Assembly (NCBI RefSeq): GCF_050947335.1
Contig: NW_027473352.1
Location: forward strand, 248,001-312,000
DNA: 64,000 nt
Reading direction: 5' to 3'
Origin: Megachile rotundata
Lineage: Eukaryota; Arthropoda; Insecta; Hymenoptera; Megachilidae
In this document: positions 1 through 11,975 of the stretch, in pieces
How the letters are laid out: each line of letters opens with the position of its first letter
How positions within the stretch are numbered: position 1 is the first letter of the stretch
Translations under genes and position numbers: made by a program
The notes under the pieces: model-generated
Told to the model about the DNA's origin: nothing
What the model saw: the letters and a program-made list of their open reading frames with translations, nothing else
The model's database searches: none

Positions 1-1034
1 GGGATTGTGACTGTGTGATTGTGTGATCGTGACGGTGCGATCGTGATTGTGTGATCGTGATTGTGGGATTGTGACTGTGTGATTGTGTGATCGTGATTGA
101 GATTGTGTGATTGTGATTGTGTGATCGTGATTGTGTGATTGTGATTGTGTGGTCGTGATTTTGTGATCGTGATTGCGTGATCGTGATTGCGTGATCGTGA
201 TTGCGTGATCGTGAATGTGTGATCGTGATTGTGTGATCGTGATTGTGTGACTGTGTTATTGTGATTGTGTGATTCTGATTGTGTGATTGTGATTGTGTGA
301 TCGTGACTGTGTGGTCGTGATTGTGGGATTGTGACTGTGTGATTGTGTGATCGTGACTGTGTGATTGTGATCGTGTGACTGTGATTGTGTGATTGTGATT
401 GTGTGATTGTGATTGTGTGATTGTGATTGTGTGATTGTGATTGTGTGATTGTGATTGTGTGATTGTGATTGTGTGATTGTGATTGTGTGATAGTGATTGT
501 GTGATTGTGATTGTGTGATTGTGATTGTGTGATTGTGATTGTGTGATTGTGATTGTGTGATTGTGATTGTGTGATTGTGTTATTGTGATTGTGTGATTGT
601 GATTGTGTGATCGTGATTGTGTGACTGTGTTATTGTGATTGTGTGATTGTGGTTGTGTGATCGTGACTGTGTGATCGTGATTGTGTGATCGTGATTGTGG
701 GATTGTGACTGTGTGATTGTGTGATCGTGACGGTGTGATCGTGATTGTGTGATCGTGATTGTGGGATTGTGACTGTGTGATTGTGTGATCGTGATTGAGA
801 TTGTGTGATTGTGATTGTGTGATCGTGATTGTGTGATTGTGATTGTGTGGTCGTGATTTTGTGATCGTGATTGCGTGATCGTGATTGCGTGATCGTGATT
901 GCGTGATCGTGAATGTGTGATCGTGATTGTGTGATCGTGATTGTGTGACTGTGTTATTGTGATTGTGTGATTCTGATTGTGTGATTGTGATTGTGTGATC
1001 GTGACTGTGTGGTCGTGATTGTGGGATTGTGACT
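1..1034 (+). repeat. Variant-rich block, CpG-bearing
   Basis: The dense variants here are GATCGTG, GATTGCGTG in runs of three, GTGGGATTGTGACTG, GATTGAGATTG, GTGTTATTG and GTGGTCGTGATTTTG. Two related sub-blocks lie at about 1-350 and 660-1034, separated by a 14-mer tract at about 380-580. No gene or other feature is seen. Confidence 0.85.
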
Positions 1035-1592
1035 GTGTGATTGTGTGATTGTGATTGTGTGATTGTGATTGTGTGATTGTGATTGTGTGATTGTGATTGT
1101 GTGATTGTGATTGTGTGATTGTGATTGTGTGATTGTGATTGTGTGATTGTGATTGTGTGATTGTGATTGTGTGATTGTGATTGTGTGATTGTGATTGTGT
1201 GATTGTGATTGTGTGATTGTGATTGTGTGATTGTGATTGTGTGATTGTGATTGTGTGATTGTGATTGTGTGATTGTGATTGTGTGATTGTGATTGTGTGA
1301 TTGTGATTGTGTGATTGTGATTGTGTGATTGTGATTGTGTGATTGTGATTGTGTGATTGTGATTGTGTGATTGTGATTGTGTGATTGTGATTGTGTGATT
1401 GTGATTGTGTGATTGTGATTGTGTGATTGTGATTGTGTGATTGTGATTGTGTGATTGTGATTGTGTGATTGTGATTGTGTGATTGTGATTGTGTGATTGT
1501 GATTGTGTGATTGTGATTGTGTGATTGTGATTGTGTGATTGTGATTGTGTGATTGTGATTGTGTGATTGTGATTGTGTGATTGTGATTGTGT
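1035..1592 (+). repeat. Homogeneous 14-mer tract (~40 units)
   Basis: About 558 bases of GATTGTGATTGTGT run without visible variants and end at a GATAG variant at 1593. The corresponding tract in the duplicate (49142-49755) is longer by 56 bases, exactly four units. Confidence 0.93.
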
Positions 1593-3340
1593 GATAGTGA
1601 TTGTGTGATTGTGATTGTGTGATTGTGATTGTGATTGTGATTGTGTGATTGTGATTGTGTGATTGTGATTGTGTGATTGTGATTGTGTGATTGTGATTGT
1701 GTGATTGTGATTGTGTGATTGTGATTGTGTGATTGTGATTGTGTGATTGTGATTGTGTGATTGTGATTGTGTGATTGTGATTGTGTGATTGCGATTGTGT
1801 TATTGTGATTGCGTGATTGTGATTGCGTGATTGTGATTGGGTGATTGAGATTGTGTGATTGTGATTGTGATTGTGATTGTGTGATTGTGATTGTGTGATT
1901 GTGATTGTGTGATTGTGATTGTGTGATTGTGATTGTGATTGTGATTGTGTGATTGTGATTGTGTGATTGTGATTGTGTAATTGTGATTGTGTGATCGTGA
2001 TTATGTGATCGTGATTGTGAATGTGTGATTGTGATTGTGTGATACTGATTGTGTGATTGTGATTGTGTGATTGTGATTGTGTGATTGTGATTGTGTGATT
2101 GTGATTGTGTGATTGTGATTGTGTGATTGTGATTGTGTGATTGTGATTGTGTGATTGTGATTGTGTGATTGTGATTGTGTGATTGTGATTGTGTGATTGT
2201 GATTGTGTGATTGTGATTGTGTGATTGTGATTGTGTGATTGTGATTGTGTGATTGTGATTGTGTGATTGTGATTGTGTGATTGTGATTGTGTGAATGTGA
2301 TTGTGTGATTGTGATTGTGTGATTGTGATTGTGTGATTGTGATTGTGTGATTGTGATTGTGTGATTGTGATTGTGTGATTGTGATTGTGTGATTGTGATC
2401 GTGTGATCGTGATAATGTGATCGTGATTGTGAATGTGTGGTTGTGATTGTGATTGTGTGAATGTGTGATTGTGATTGTGTGATCGTGATTGTGAGATAGT
2501 GATTGTGTGATCGTGATTGTGTGATTGTGTTATTGTGATTGCGTGATTCTGATTGTGTGATTGTGATTGTGTGATTGTGTGATCGTGATTGTGGGATTGT
2601 GACTGTGTGATTGTGTGATCGTGATTGAGATTGTGTGATTGTGATTGCGTGATACTGATTGTGTGATTGTGATTGTGTGATTGTGATTGTGTGATTGTGA
2701 TTGTGTGATTGTGATTGTGTGATTGTGATTGTGTGATTGTGATTGTGTGATTGTGATTGTGTGATTGTGATTGTGTGATTGTGATTGTGTGATTGTGATT
2801 GTGTGATTCTGATTGTGTGGTTGTGATTGTGTGATTGTGATTGTGATTGTGATTGTGTGACTGTGTGATTGTGATTGTGCGATCGAGATTGTGTGATCGT
2901 GATTGGGCGATCGTGATTGTGTGATCGTGATTGTGTGATTGTGATTGTGTGATTGTGATTGTGTGATTGTGATTGTGTGATCGTGATTTTGTGATAGTGA
3001 TTGTGTGATAGTGATAGTGTGATTGTGATTGTGTGATTGTGATTGTGTGATTGTGATTGTGTGATTGTGATTGTGTGATTGTGATTGTGTGATTGTGATT
3101 GTGTGATTGTGATTGTGTGATTGTGATTGTGTGACTGTGATTGTGTGATTGTGATTGTGTGAATGTGATTGTGTGATTGTGGTTGTGTGTTTGTGATTGT
3201 GTGATTGTGTGATTGTGATTGTGTGATTGTGATGGTGTGAATGTGATTGTGTGATTGTGATTGTGTGATTGTGATTGTGTGATTGTGATTGTGTGATTGT
3301 GATTGTGTGATTGTGATTGTGTGATTGTGATTGTGTGATT
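1593..3340 (+). repeat. Mixed homogeneous and variant tracts
   Basis: Short clean 14-mer runs (about 1640-1790, 2058-2290, 2665-2810, 3020-3130) are separated by variant units. Notable are GCGATTGTGTTATTG at 1791, GATTATGTGATCGTG near 2000, GATAATGTGATCG near 2410, GATACTG near 2042 and 2652, and a GTGGTTGTGTGTTTG pair near 3181. Extra 6-mers produce phase shifts at about 1625 and 1865. No gene is seen. Confidence 0.85.
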
Positions 3341-6300
3341 GTGATTGTGTGATCGTGATTGTGTGATCGTGATTGTGGGATTGTGACTGTGTGATTTTGT
3401 GATCGTTATTGAGGTTGTGTGATTGTGATTGTGTGACTGTGTTATTGTGATTGTGTGATTCTGATTGTGTGATTGTGATTGTGTGATCGTGACTGTGTGG
3501 TCGTGATTGTGGGATTGTGACTGTGTGATTGTGTGATCGTGACTGTGTGATCGTGATTGTGTGATCGTGATTGTGGAATTGTGACTGTGTGATTGTGTGA
3601 TCGTGATTGAGATTGTGTGATTGTAATTGTGTGATTGTGATTGTGTGATTGTGATCGTGTGATTGTGCCATCGTGATTGTGCGATCGCGATTGTGTGATT
3701 GTGATTGTGTGGTCGTGATTTTGTGATCGTGATTGCGTGATCGTGATTGTGTGATTGTGTGATTCTGATTGTGTGATTGTGATTGTGTGATTGTGATTGT
3801 GTGATTGTGATTGTGTGATTGTGATTGTGTGATTGTGATTGTGATTGTGATTGTGTGATTGTGTGATTGTGATTGTGCGATCGAGATTGTGTGATCGTGA
3901 TTGCGTGATCGTGATTGTGTGATTGTGATTGTGTGATTGTGATTGTGTGATTGTGATTGTGATTGTGTGGTCGTGACTGTGTGATCGTGATTGGGCGATC
4001 GTGATTGTGTGATCGTGATTGTGTGATTGTGATTGTGTGATTGTGATTGTGTGATTGTGATTGTGTGATCGTGATTTTGTGATAGTGATTGTGTGATAGT
4101 GATAGTGTGATTGTGATTGTGTGATTGTGATTGTGTGATTGTGATTGTGTGATTGTGATTGTGTGATTGTGATTGTGTGATTGTGATTGTGTGATTGTGA
4201 TTGTGTGATTGTGATTGTGTGATTGTGATTGTGTGATTGTGATTGTGTGATTGTGATTGTGATTGTGATTGTGTGATTGTGTGATTGTGATTGTGCGATC
4301 GAGATTGTGTGATCGTGATTGCGTGATCGTGATTGTGTGATTGTGATTGTGTGATTGTGATTGTGTGATTGTGATTGTGATTGTGTGGTCGTGACTGTGT
4401 GATCGTGATTGTGTGATTGTGATTGTGATTGTGCGACTGTGTGATTGTGATTTTGTGATTGTGATTGTGTGGTTGTGATTGTGTGGTCGTGATTGTGTGA
4501 CTGTGATTGTGTGATCGTGATTGTGTGATCGTGATTGTGTGACCGTGATTGTGTGATCGTGATTGAGTGATCGCGATTGTGTGATTGTAATTGTGTGATA
4601 GTGATTGTGTGATTGTGCGATCGTGATTGTGCGATCGCGATTGTGTGTTTGTGATTGTGTGGTCGTGATTTTGTGATCGTGATTGCGTGATCGTGATTGT
4701 GTGATTGTGTTATTGTGATTGTGTTATTGTGATTGTGTGATCGTGATTGTGTGATGGTGATTGTGTGACTGTGATTGTGTGATCGTGACTGTATGATCGT
4801 GATTGTATCATCGTGATTGTGTGATCGTGATTGTGTGACAGTGTTATTGTGATTGTGTGATTCTGATTGTGTGATTGTGACTGTGTGATCGTGACTGTGT
4901 GATCGTGATTGTGTGATCGTGATTGTGGGATTGTGACTGTGTGATTGTGTGATCGTGACTGTGTGATCGTGATTGTGTGATCGTGATTGTGGGATTGTGA
5001 CTGTGTGATTGTGTGATCGTGATTGAGATTGTGTGATTGTGATTGTGTGATCGCGATTGTGTGACTGTGATTGTGTGGTCGTGATTTTGTGATCGTGATT
5101 GCGTGATGGTGATTGCGTGATCGTGATTGCGTGATCGTGATTGTGTGACCGTGATTGTGTGATCGTGATTGTGCGACTGTGTTATTGTGATTGTGTGATT
5201 CTGATTGTGTGATAGTGATTGTGTGATCGTAACTGTGTGGTCGTGATTGTGGGATTGTGACTGTGTGATTGTGTGATCGTGACTGTGTGATCATGGTTGT
5301 GGGATTGTGACTGTGTGATTGTGTGATCGTGATTGAGATTGTGTGATTGTGATTCTTGTGACTGTGATTGTGTGATTGTGATTGTGTGATTGTGATTGTG
5401 TGGTCGTGATTTTGTGATCGTGATTGCGTGATCGTGATTGTGTGATTGTGTTATTGTGATTGTGTTATTGTGATTGTGTGATCGTGATTGTGTGATGGTG
5501 ATTGTGTGTTGGTGATGGTGTGATTGTGATTGTGTGATCGTGACTGTGTGATCGTGATTGTGTCATCGTGATTGTGTGATCATGGTTGTGTGACTGTGTT
5601 ATTGTGATTGTGTGATTCTGACTGTGTGATTGTGGTTGTGTGATCGTCACTGTGTGATCGTGATTGTGTGATCGTGATTGTGGGATTGTGACTGTGTGAT
5701 TGTGTGATCGTGACGGTGTGATCGTGATTGTGTGATCGTGATTGTGGGATTGTGACTGTGTGATTGTGTGATCGTGATTGAGATTGTGTGATTGTGATTG
5801 TGTGATCGTGACGGTGTGGTCGTGATTGTGGGATTGTGACTGTGTGATTGTGTGATCGTGACTGTGTGATCGTGATTGTGTGATCGTGATTGTGGAATTG
5901 TGACTGTGTGATTGTGTGATCGTGATTGAGATTGTGTGATTGTAATTGTGTGATTATGATTGTGTGATTGTGATCGTGTGATTGTGCCATCGTGATTGTG
6001 CGATCGCGATTGTGTGTTTGTGATTGTGTGGTCGTGATTTTGTGATCGTGATTGCGTGATCGTGATTGTGTGATTGTGATTGTGTGACTGTGATTGTGTG
6101 ATTGTGATTGTGTGGTCGTGACTGTGTGATCGTGATTGTGTGATTGTGATTGTGATTGTGCGACTGTGTGATTGTGATTTTGTGATTGTGATTGTGTGGT
6201 TGTGATTGTGTGGTCGTGATTGTGTGACTGTGATGGTGTGATCGTGATTGTGTGATCGTGATTGTGTGACCGTGATTGTGTGATCGTGATTGAGTGATCG

Positions 6301-9300
6301 CGATTGTGTGATTGTAATTGTGTGATTGTGATTGTGTGATTGTGCGATCGTGATTGTGCGATCGCGATTGTGCGTTTGTGATTGTGTGGTCGTGATTTTG
6401 TGATCGTGATTGCGTGATCGTGATTGTGTGATTGTGTTATTGTGATTGTGTTATTGTGATTGTGTTATTGTGATTGTGTGATCGTGATTGTGTGATGGTG
6501 ATTGTGTGATTGTGATTGTGTGATCGTGACTGTATGATCGTGATTGTGTGATCGTGATTGTGGGATTGTGACTGTGTGATTGTGCGATCGTGATTGAGAC
6601 TGTGTGATTGTGATTGTGTGATCGCGATTGTGTGACTGTGATTGTGTGGGTCGTGATTTTGTGATCGTGATTGTGTGACCGTGATTGTGTGATCGTGATT
6701 GTGCGACTGTGTTATTGTGATTGTGTGATTCTGATTGTGTGATTGTGATTGTGTGATCGTAACTGTGTGGTCGTGATTGTGGGATTGTGACTGTGTGATT
6801 GTGTGATCGTGACTGTGTGATCATGGTTGTGGGATTGTGACTGTGTGATTGTGTGATCGTGATTGAGATTGTGTGATTGTGATTCTTGTGACTGTGATTG
6901 TGTGATTGTGATTGTGTGATTGTGATTGTGTGGTCGTGATTTTGTGATCGTGATTGCGTGATCGTGATTGTGACTGTGACTGCGTGATTGTGATTGTGTG
7001 ACTGTGATTGTGTGATCGTGATTGTGTGATCGTGATTGTGTGACCGTGATTGTGTGATCGTGATTGAGTGATCGTGATTGTGTGATTGTAATTGTGTGAT
7101 TGTGATTGAGTGATTGTGATTGTGTGATTGTACGATCGTGATTGTGCGATCGCGATTGTGTGATTGTGATTGTGTGGTCGTGATTTTGTGATCGTCATTG
7201 CGTGATCGTGATTGCGTGATCGTGATTGTGTGATTGTGTTATTGTGATTGTGTTATTGTGATTGTGTTATTGTGATTGTGTGATCGTGATTGTGTGATGG
7301 TGATTGTGTGATCATGATTGTGTGACTGTGTTATTGTGATTGTGTGATTCTGATTGTGTGATTGTGGTTGTGTGATCGTCACTGTGTGATCGTGATTGTG
7401 TGATCGTGATTGTGGGATTGTGACTGTGTGATTGTGTGATCGTGACGGTGTGATCGTGATTGTGTGATCGTGATTGTGGGATTGTGACTGTGTGATTGTG
7501 TGATCGTGATTGAGATTGTGTGATTGTGATTGTGTGATCGTGATTGTGTGATTGTGATTGTGTGGTCGTGATTTTGTGATCGTGATTGCGTGATCGTGAT
7601 TGCGTGATCGTGATTGCGTGATCGTGAATGTGTGATCGTGATTGTGTGATCGTGATTGTGGGATTGTGACTGTGTGATTGTGTGATCGTGACTGTGTGAT
7701 CGTGATTGTGTGATCGTGATTGTGGGATTGTGACTGTGTGATTGTGTGATCGTGATTGAGATTGTGTGATTGTGATTGTGTGATCGCGATTGTGTGACTG
7801 TGATTGTGTGGTCGTGATTTTGTGATCGTGATTGCGTGATGGTGATTGCGTGATCGTGATTGCGTGATCGTGATTGTGTGACCGTGATTGTGTGATCGTG
7901 ATTCTGCGACTGTGTTATTGTGATTGTGTGATTCTGATTGTGTGATTGTGATTGTGTGATCGTAACTGTGTGGTCGTGATTGTGGGATTGTGACTGTGTG
8001 ATTGTGTGATCGTGACTGTGTGATCATGGTTGTGGGATTGTGACTGTGTGATTGTGTGATCGTGATTGAGATTGTGTGATTGTGATTCTTGTGACTGTGA
8101 TTGTGTGATTGTGATTGTGTGATTGTGATTGTGTGGTCGTGATTTTGTGATCGTGATTGCGTGATCGTGATTGTGACTCTGACTGCGTGATTGTGATTGT
8201 GTGACTGTGATTGTGTGATCGTGATTGTGTGATCGTGATTGTGTGACCGTGATTGTGTGATCGTGATTGAGTGATCGTGATTGTGTGATTGTAATTGTGT
8301 GATTGTGATTGAGTGATTGTGATTGTGTGATTGTGCGATCGTGATTGTGCGATCGCGATTGTGTGATTGTGATTGTGTGGTCGTGATTTTGTGATCGTGA
8401 TTGCGTGATCGTGATTGCGTGATCGTGATTGTGTGATTGTGTTATTGTGATTGTGTTATTGTGATTGTGTTATTGTGATTGTGTGATCGTGATTGTGTGA
8501 TGGTGATTGTGTGATGGTGATGGTGTGATTGTGATTGTGTGATCGTGACTGTGTGATCGTGATTGTGTCATCGTGATTGTGTGATCATGATTGTGTGACT
8601 GTGATTGTGTGATCGTGATTGAGTGATCGCGATTGTGTGATTGTAATTGTGTGATTGTGATTGTGTGATCGCGATTGTGTGACTGTGATTGTGTGGTCGT
8701 GATTTTGTGATCGTGATTGCGTGATGGTGATTGCGTGATCGTGATTGCGTGATCGTGATTGTGTGACCGTGATTGTGTGATCGTGATTGTGCGACTGTGT
8801 TACTGTGATTGTGTGATTCTGATTGTGTGATTGTGATTGTGTGATCGTAACTGTGTGGTCGTGATTGTGGGATTGTGACTGTGTGATTGTGTGATCGTGA
8901 CTGTGTGATCATGGTTGTGGGATTGTGACTGTGTGATTGTGTGATCGTGATTGAGATTGTGTGATTGTGATTCTTGTGACTGTGATTGTGTGATTGTGAT
9001 TGTGTGATTGTGATTGTGTGGTCGTGATTTTGTGATCGTGATTGCGTGATCGTGATTGTGACTGTGACTGCGTGATTGTGATTGTGTGACTGTGATTGTG
9101 TGATCGTGATTGTGTGATCGTGATTGTGTGACCGGGATTGTGTGATCGTGATTGAGTGATCGTGATTGTGTGATTGTAATTGTGTGATTGTGATTGAGTG
9201 ATTGTGATTGTGTGATTGTGCGATCGTGATTGTGCGACCGCGATTGTGTGATTGTGATTGTGTGGTCGTGATTTTGTGATCGTGATTGCGTTATCGTGAT

Positions 9301-9934
9301 TGCGCGATCGTGATTGTGTGATTGTGTTATTGTGATTGTGTTATTGTGATTGTGTGATCGTGATTGTGTGATGGTGATTGTGTGATGGGGATGGTGTGAT
9401 TGTGATTGTGTGATCGTGACTGTGTGATCGTGATTGTGTCATCGTGATTCTGTGATCATGATTGTGTGACTGTGTTATTGTGATTGTGTGATACTGATTG
9501 TGTGATTGTGGTTGTGTGATCGTCACTGTGTGATCGTGATTGTGTGATCGTGATTGTGGGATTGTGACTGTGTGATTGTGTGATCGTGACGGTGTGATCG
9601 TGATTGTGTGATCGTGATTGTGGGATTGTGACTGTGTGATTGTGTGATCGTGATTGAGATTGTGTGATTGTGATTGTGTGATCGTGATTGTGTGATTGTG
9701 ATTGTGCGGTCGTGATTTTGTGATCGTGATTGCGTGATCGTGATTGCGTGATCGTGATTGCGTGATCGTGAATGTGTGATCGTGATTGTGTGATCGTGAT
9801 TGTGTGACTGTGTTATTGTGATTGTGTGATTCTGATTGTGTGATTGTGATTGTGTGATCGTGACTGTGTGGTCGTGATTGTGGGATTGTGACTGTGTGAT
9901 TGTGTGATCGTGACTGTGTGATTGTGATCGTGTG
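3341..9934 (+). repeat. 6.6 kb variant-rich block with nested sub-repeats
   Basis: This is the longest CpG-bearing block of copy A. It is built from modules that recur several times. One has GTGTTATTG pairs, then GATGGTGATTG, then GTGTCATCG and GATCATG (about 5465-5590, 8450-8590, 9330-9460). Another is GTGGGATTGTGACTG followed by GATTGAGATTG and GATTCTTGTG (5351, 6881, 8084, 8969). A third is GCGATCGCG followed by GTGGTCGTGATTTTG. Module spacing is irregular (885, 1203 and 1530 bp). Frames on the - strand that look open are broken mainly at the GTGTTATTG variants, which read as TAA. Confidence 0.85.
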
Positions 9935-10650
9935 ACTGTGATTGTGTGATTGTGATTGTGTGATTGTGATTGTGTGATTGTGATTGTGTGATTGTGATTG
10001 TGTGATTGTGATTGTGTGATTGTGATTGTGTGATTGTGATTGTGTGATAGTGATTGTGTGATTGTGATTGTGTGATTGTGATTGTGTGATTGTGATTGTG
10101 TGATTGTGATTGTGTGATTGTGATTGTGTGATTGTGATTGTGTGATTGTGTTATTGTGATTGTGTGATTGTGATTGTGTGATCGTGATTGTGTGACTGTG
10201 TTATTGTGATTGTGTGATTGTGGTTGTGTGATCGTGACTGTGTGATCGTGATTGTGTGATCGTGATTGTGGGATTGTGACTGTGTGATTGTGTGATCGTG
10301 ACGGTGTGATCGTGATTGTGTGATCGTGATAGTGGGATTGTGACTGTGTGATTGTGTGATCGTGATTGAGATTGTGTGATTGTGATTGTGTGATCGTGAT
10401 TGTGTGATTGTGATTGTGTGGTCGTGATTTTGTGATCGTGATTGCGTGATCGTGATTGCGTGATCGTGATTGCGTGATCGTGAATGTGTGATCGTGATTG
10501 TGTGATCGTGATTGTGTGACTGTGTTATTGTGATTGTGTGATTCTGATTGTGTGATTGTGATTGTGTGATCGTGACTGTGTGGTCGTGATTGTGGGATTG
10601 TGACTGTGTGATTGTGTGATCGTGACTGTGTGATTGTGATCGTGTGACTG
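9558..10650 (+). repeat. Variant-rich block, second higher-order copy of 1-1034
   Basis: The marker order equals that of the first kilobase, at offset 9557 and then 9571. It differs from base 1 by carrying GTGTGATCG where base 1 has GTGCGATCG, and by one extra 14-mer between GATAG (10046) and TTATTG (10151). It ends with GATCGTGTGACTG at 10638. Confidence 0.87.
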
Positions 10651-11975
10651 TGATTGTGTGATTGTGATTGTGTGATTGTGATTGTGTGATTGTGATTGTG
10701 TGATTGTGATTGTGTGATTGTGATTGTGTGATTGTGATTGTGTGATTGTGATTGTGTGATTGTGATTGTGTGATTGTGATTGTGTGATTGTGATTGTGTG
10801 ATTGTGATTGTGTGATTGTGATTGTGTGATTGTGATTGTGTGATTGTGATTGTGTGATTGTGATTGTGTGATTGTGATTGTGTGATTGTGATTGTGTGAT
10901 TGTGATTGTGTGATTGTGATTGTGTGATTGTGATTGTGTGATTGTGATTGTGTGATTGTGATTGTGTGATTGTGATTGTGTGATTGTGATTGTGTGATTG
11001 TGATTGTGTGATTGTGATTGTGTGATTGTGATTGTGTGATTGTGATTGTGTGATTGTGATTGTGTGATTGTGATTGTGTGATTGTGATTGTGTGATTGTG
11101 ATTGTGTGATTGTGATTGTGTGATTGTGATTGTGTGATTGTGATTGTGTGATTGTGATTGTGTGATTGTGATTGTGTGATTGTGATTGTGTGATTGTGAT
11201 TGTGTGATTGTGATTGTGTGATTGTGATTGTGTGATTGTGATTGTGTGATTGTGATTGTGTGATTGTGATTGTGTGATTGTGATTGTGTGATTGTGATTG
11301 TGTGATTGTGATTGTGTGATTGTGATTGTGTGATTGTGATTGTGTGATTGTGATTGTGTGATTGTGATTGTGTGATTGTGATTGTGTGATTGTGATTGTG
11401 TGATTGTGATTGTGTGATTGTGATTGTGTGATTGTGATTGTGTGATTGTGATTGTGTGATTGTGATTGTGTGATTGTGATTGTGTGATTGTGATTGTGTG
11501 ATTGTGATTGTGTGATTGTGATTGTGTGATTGTGATTGTGTGATTGTGATTGTGTGATTGTGATTGTGTGATTGTGATTGTGTGATTGTGATTGTGTGAT
11601 TGTGATTGTGTGATTGTGATTGTGTGATTGTGATTGTGTGATTGTGATTGTGTGATTGTGATTGTGTGATTGTGATTGTGTGATTGTGATTGTGTGATTG
11701 TGATTGTGTGATTGTGATTGTGTGATTGTGATTGTGTGATTGTGATTGTGTGATTGTGATTGTGTGATTGTGATTGTGTGATTGTGATTGTGTGATTGTG
11801 ATTGTGTGATTGTGATTGTGTGATTGTGATTGTGTGATTGTGATTGTGTGATTGTGATTGTGTGATTGTGATTGTGTGATTGTGATTGTGTGATTGTGAT
11901 TGTGTGATTGTGATTGTGTGATTGTGATTGTGTGATTGTGATTGTGTGATTGTGATTGTGTGATTGTGATTGTGT
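10651..11975 (+). repeat. Homogeneous 14-mer tract (~95 units)
   Basis: About 1325 bases of the 14-mer show no visible variant. The tract ends at GATAG (11976). The duplicate tract at 59236-60586 is 28 bases longer, two units. There is no C on the + strand, hence no CpG, in the whole tract. Confidence 0.93.

Larger units (their letters stand above)
1..9557 (+). repeat. Higher-order repeat unit, ~9.56 kb (first in window)
   Basis: The landmark run beginning with GGG at base 1 recurs at 9558. The next markers follow with the same 9557 offset: GATCGTGTGACTG at 369 and 9926, GATAG at 489 and 10046. The offset then grows to 9571 at 580/10151, to 9869 at 3671/13540 and to 10415 at 2001/12416, because homogeneous tracts inside the two units differ in length. 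So this is a true higher-order repeat with expandable parts. Order inside the unit: variant block 1-1034, homogeneous 1035-1592, mixed to about 3340, then a 6 kb variant-rich block. Confidence 0.85.

Noticed and set aside
2001..3671. Long open frame on the - strand (556 codons), repeated at 50192-51862
   Set aside because: It consists of the translated 14-mer. All three - frames are open in the pure repeat, its ends fall on random variants, and there is no upstream signal, domain or codon pattern. It is an artefact of a stop-free repeat, not a gene.
3660..3690. GCGATCGC as the cyanobacterial HIP1 element, or GATC sites as a bacterial origin signal
   Set aside because: These are variants inside a eukaryote-like satellite unit, found at fixed places in the module, with no bacterial gene nearby.
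5465..5650. Recurrent 61-codon frame starting MTITQPQSHNQ, also at 9341, 15176, 18716, 23224, 24492, 25702, 32936, 34146, 47891 and others
   Set aside because: The conservation reflects the module (paired GTGTTATTG and GATCATG), which happens to provide a stop and a start. Changes do not avoid altering residues, and the frame overlaps other open frames on the same strand.
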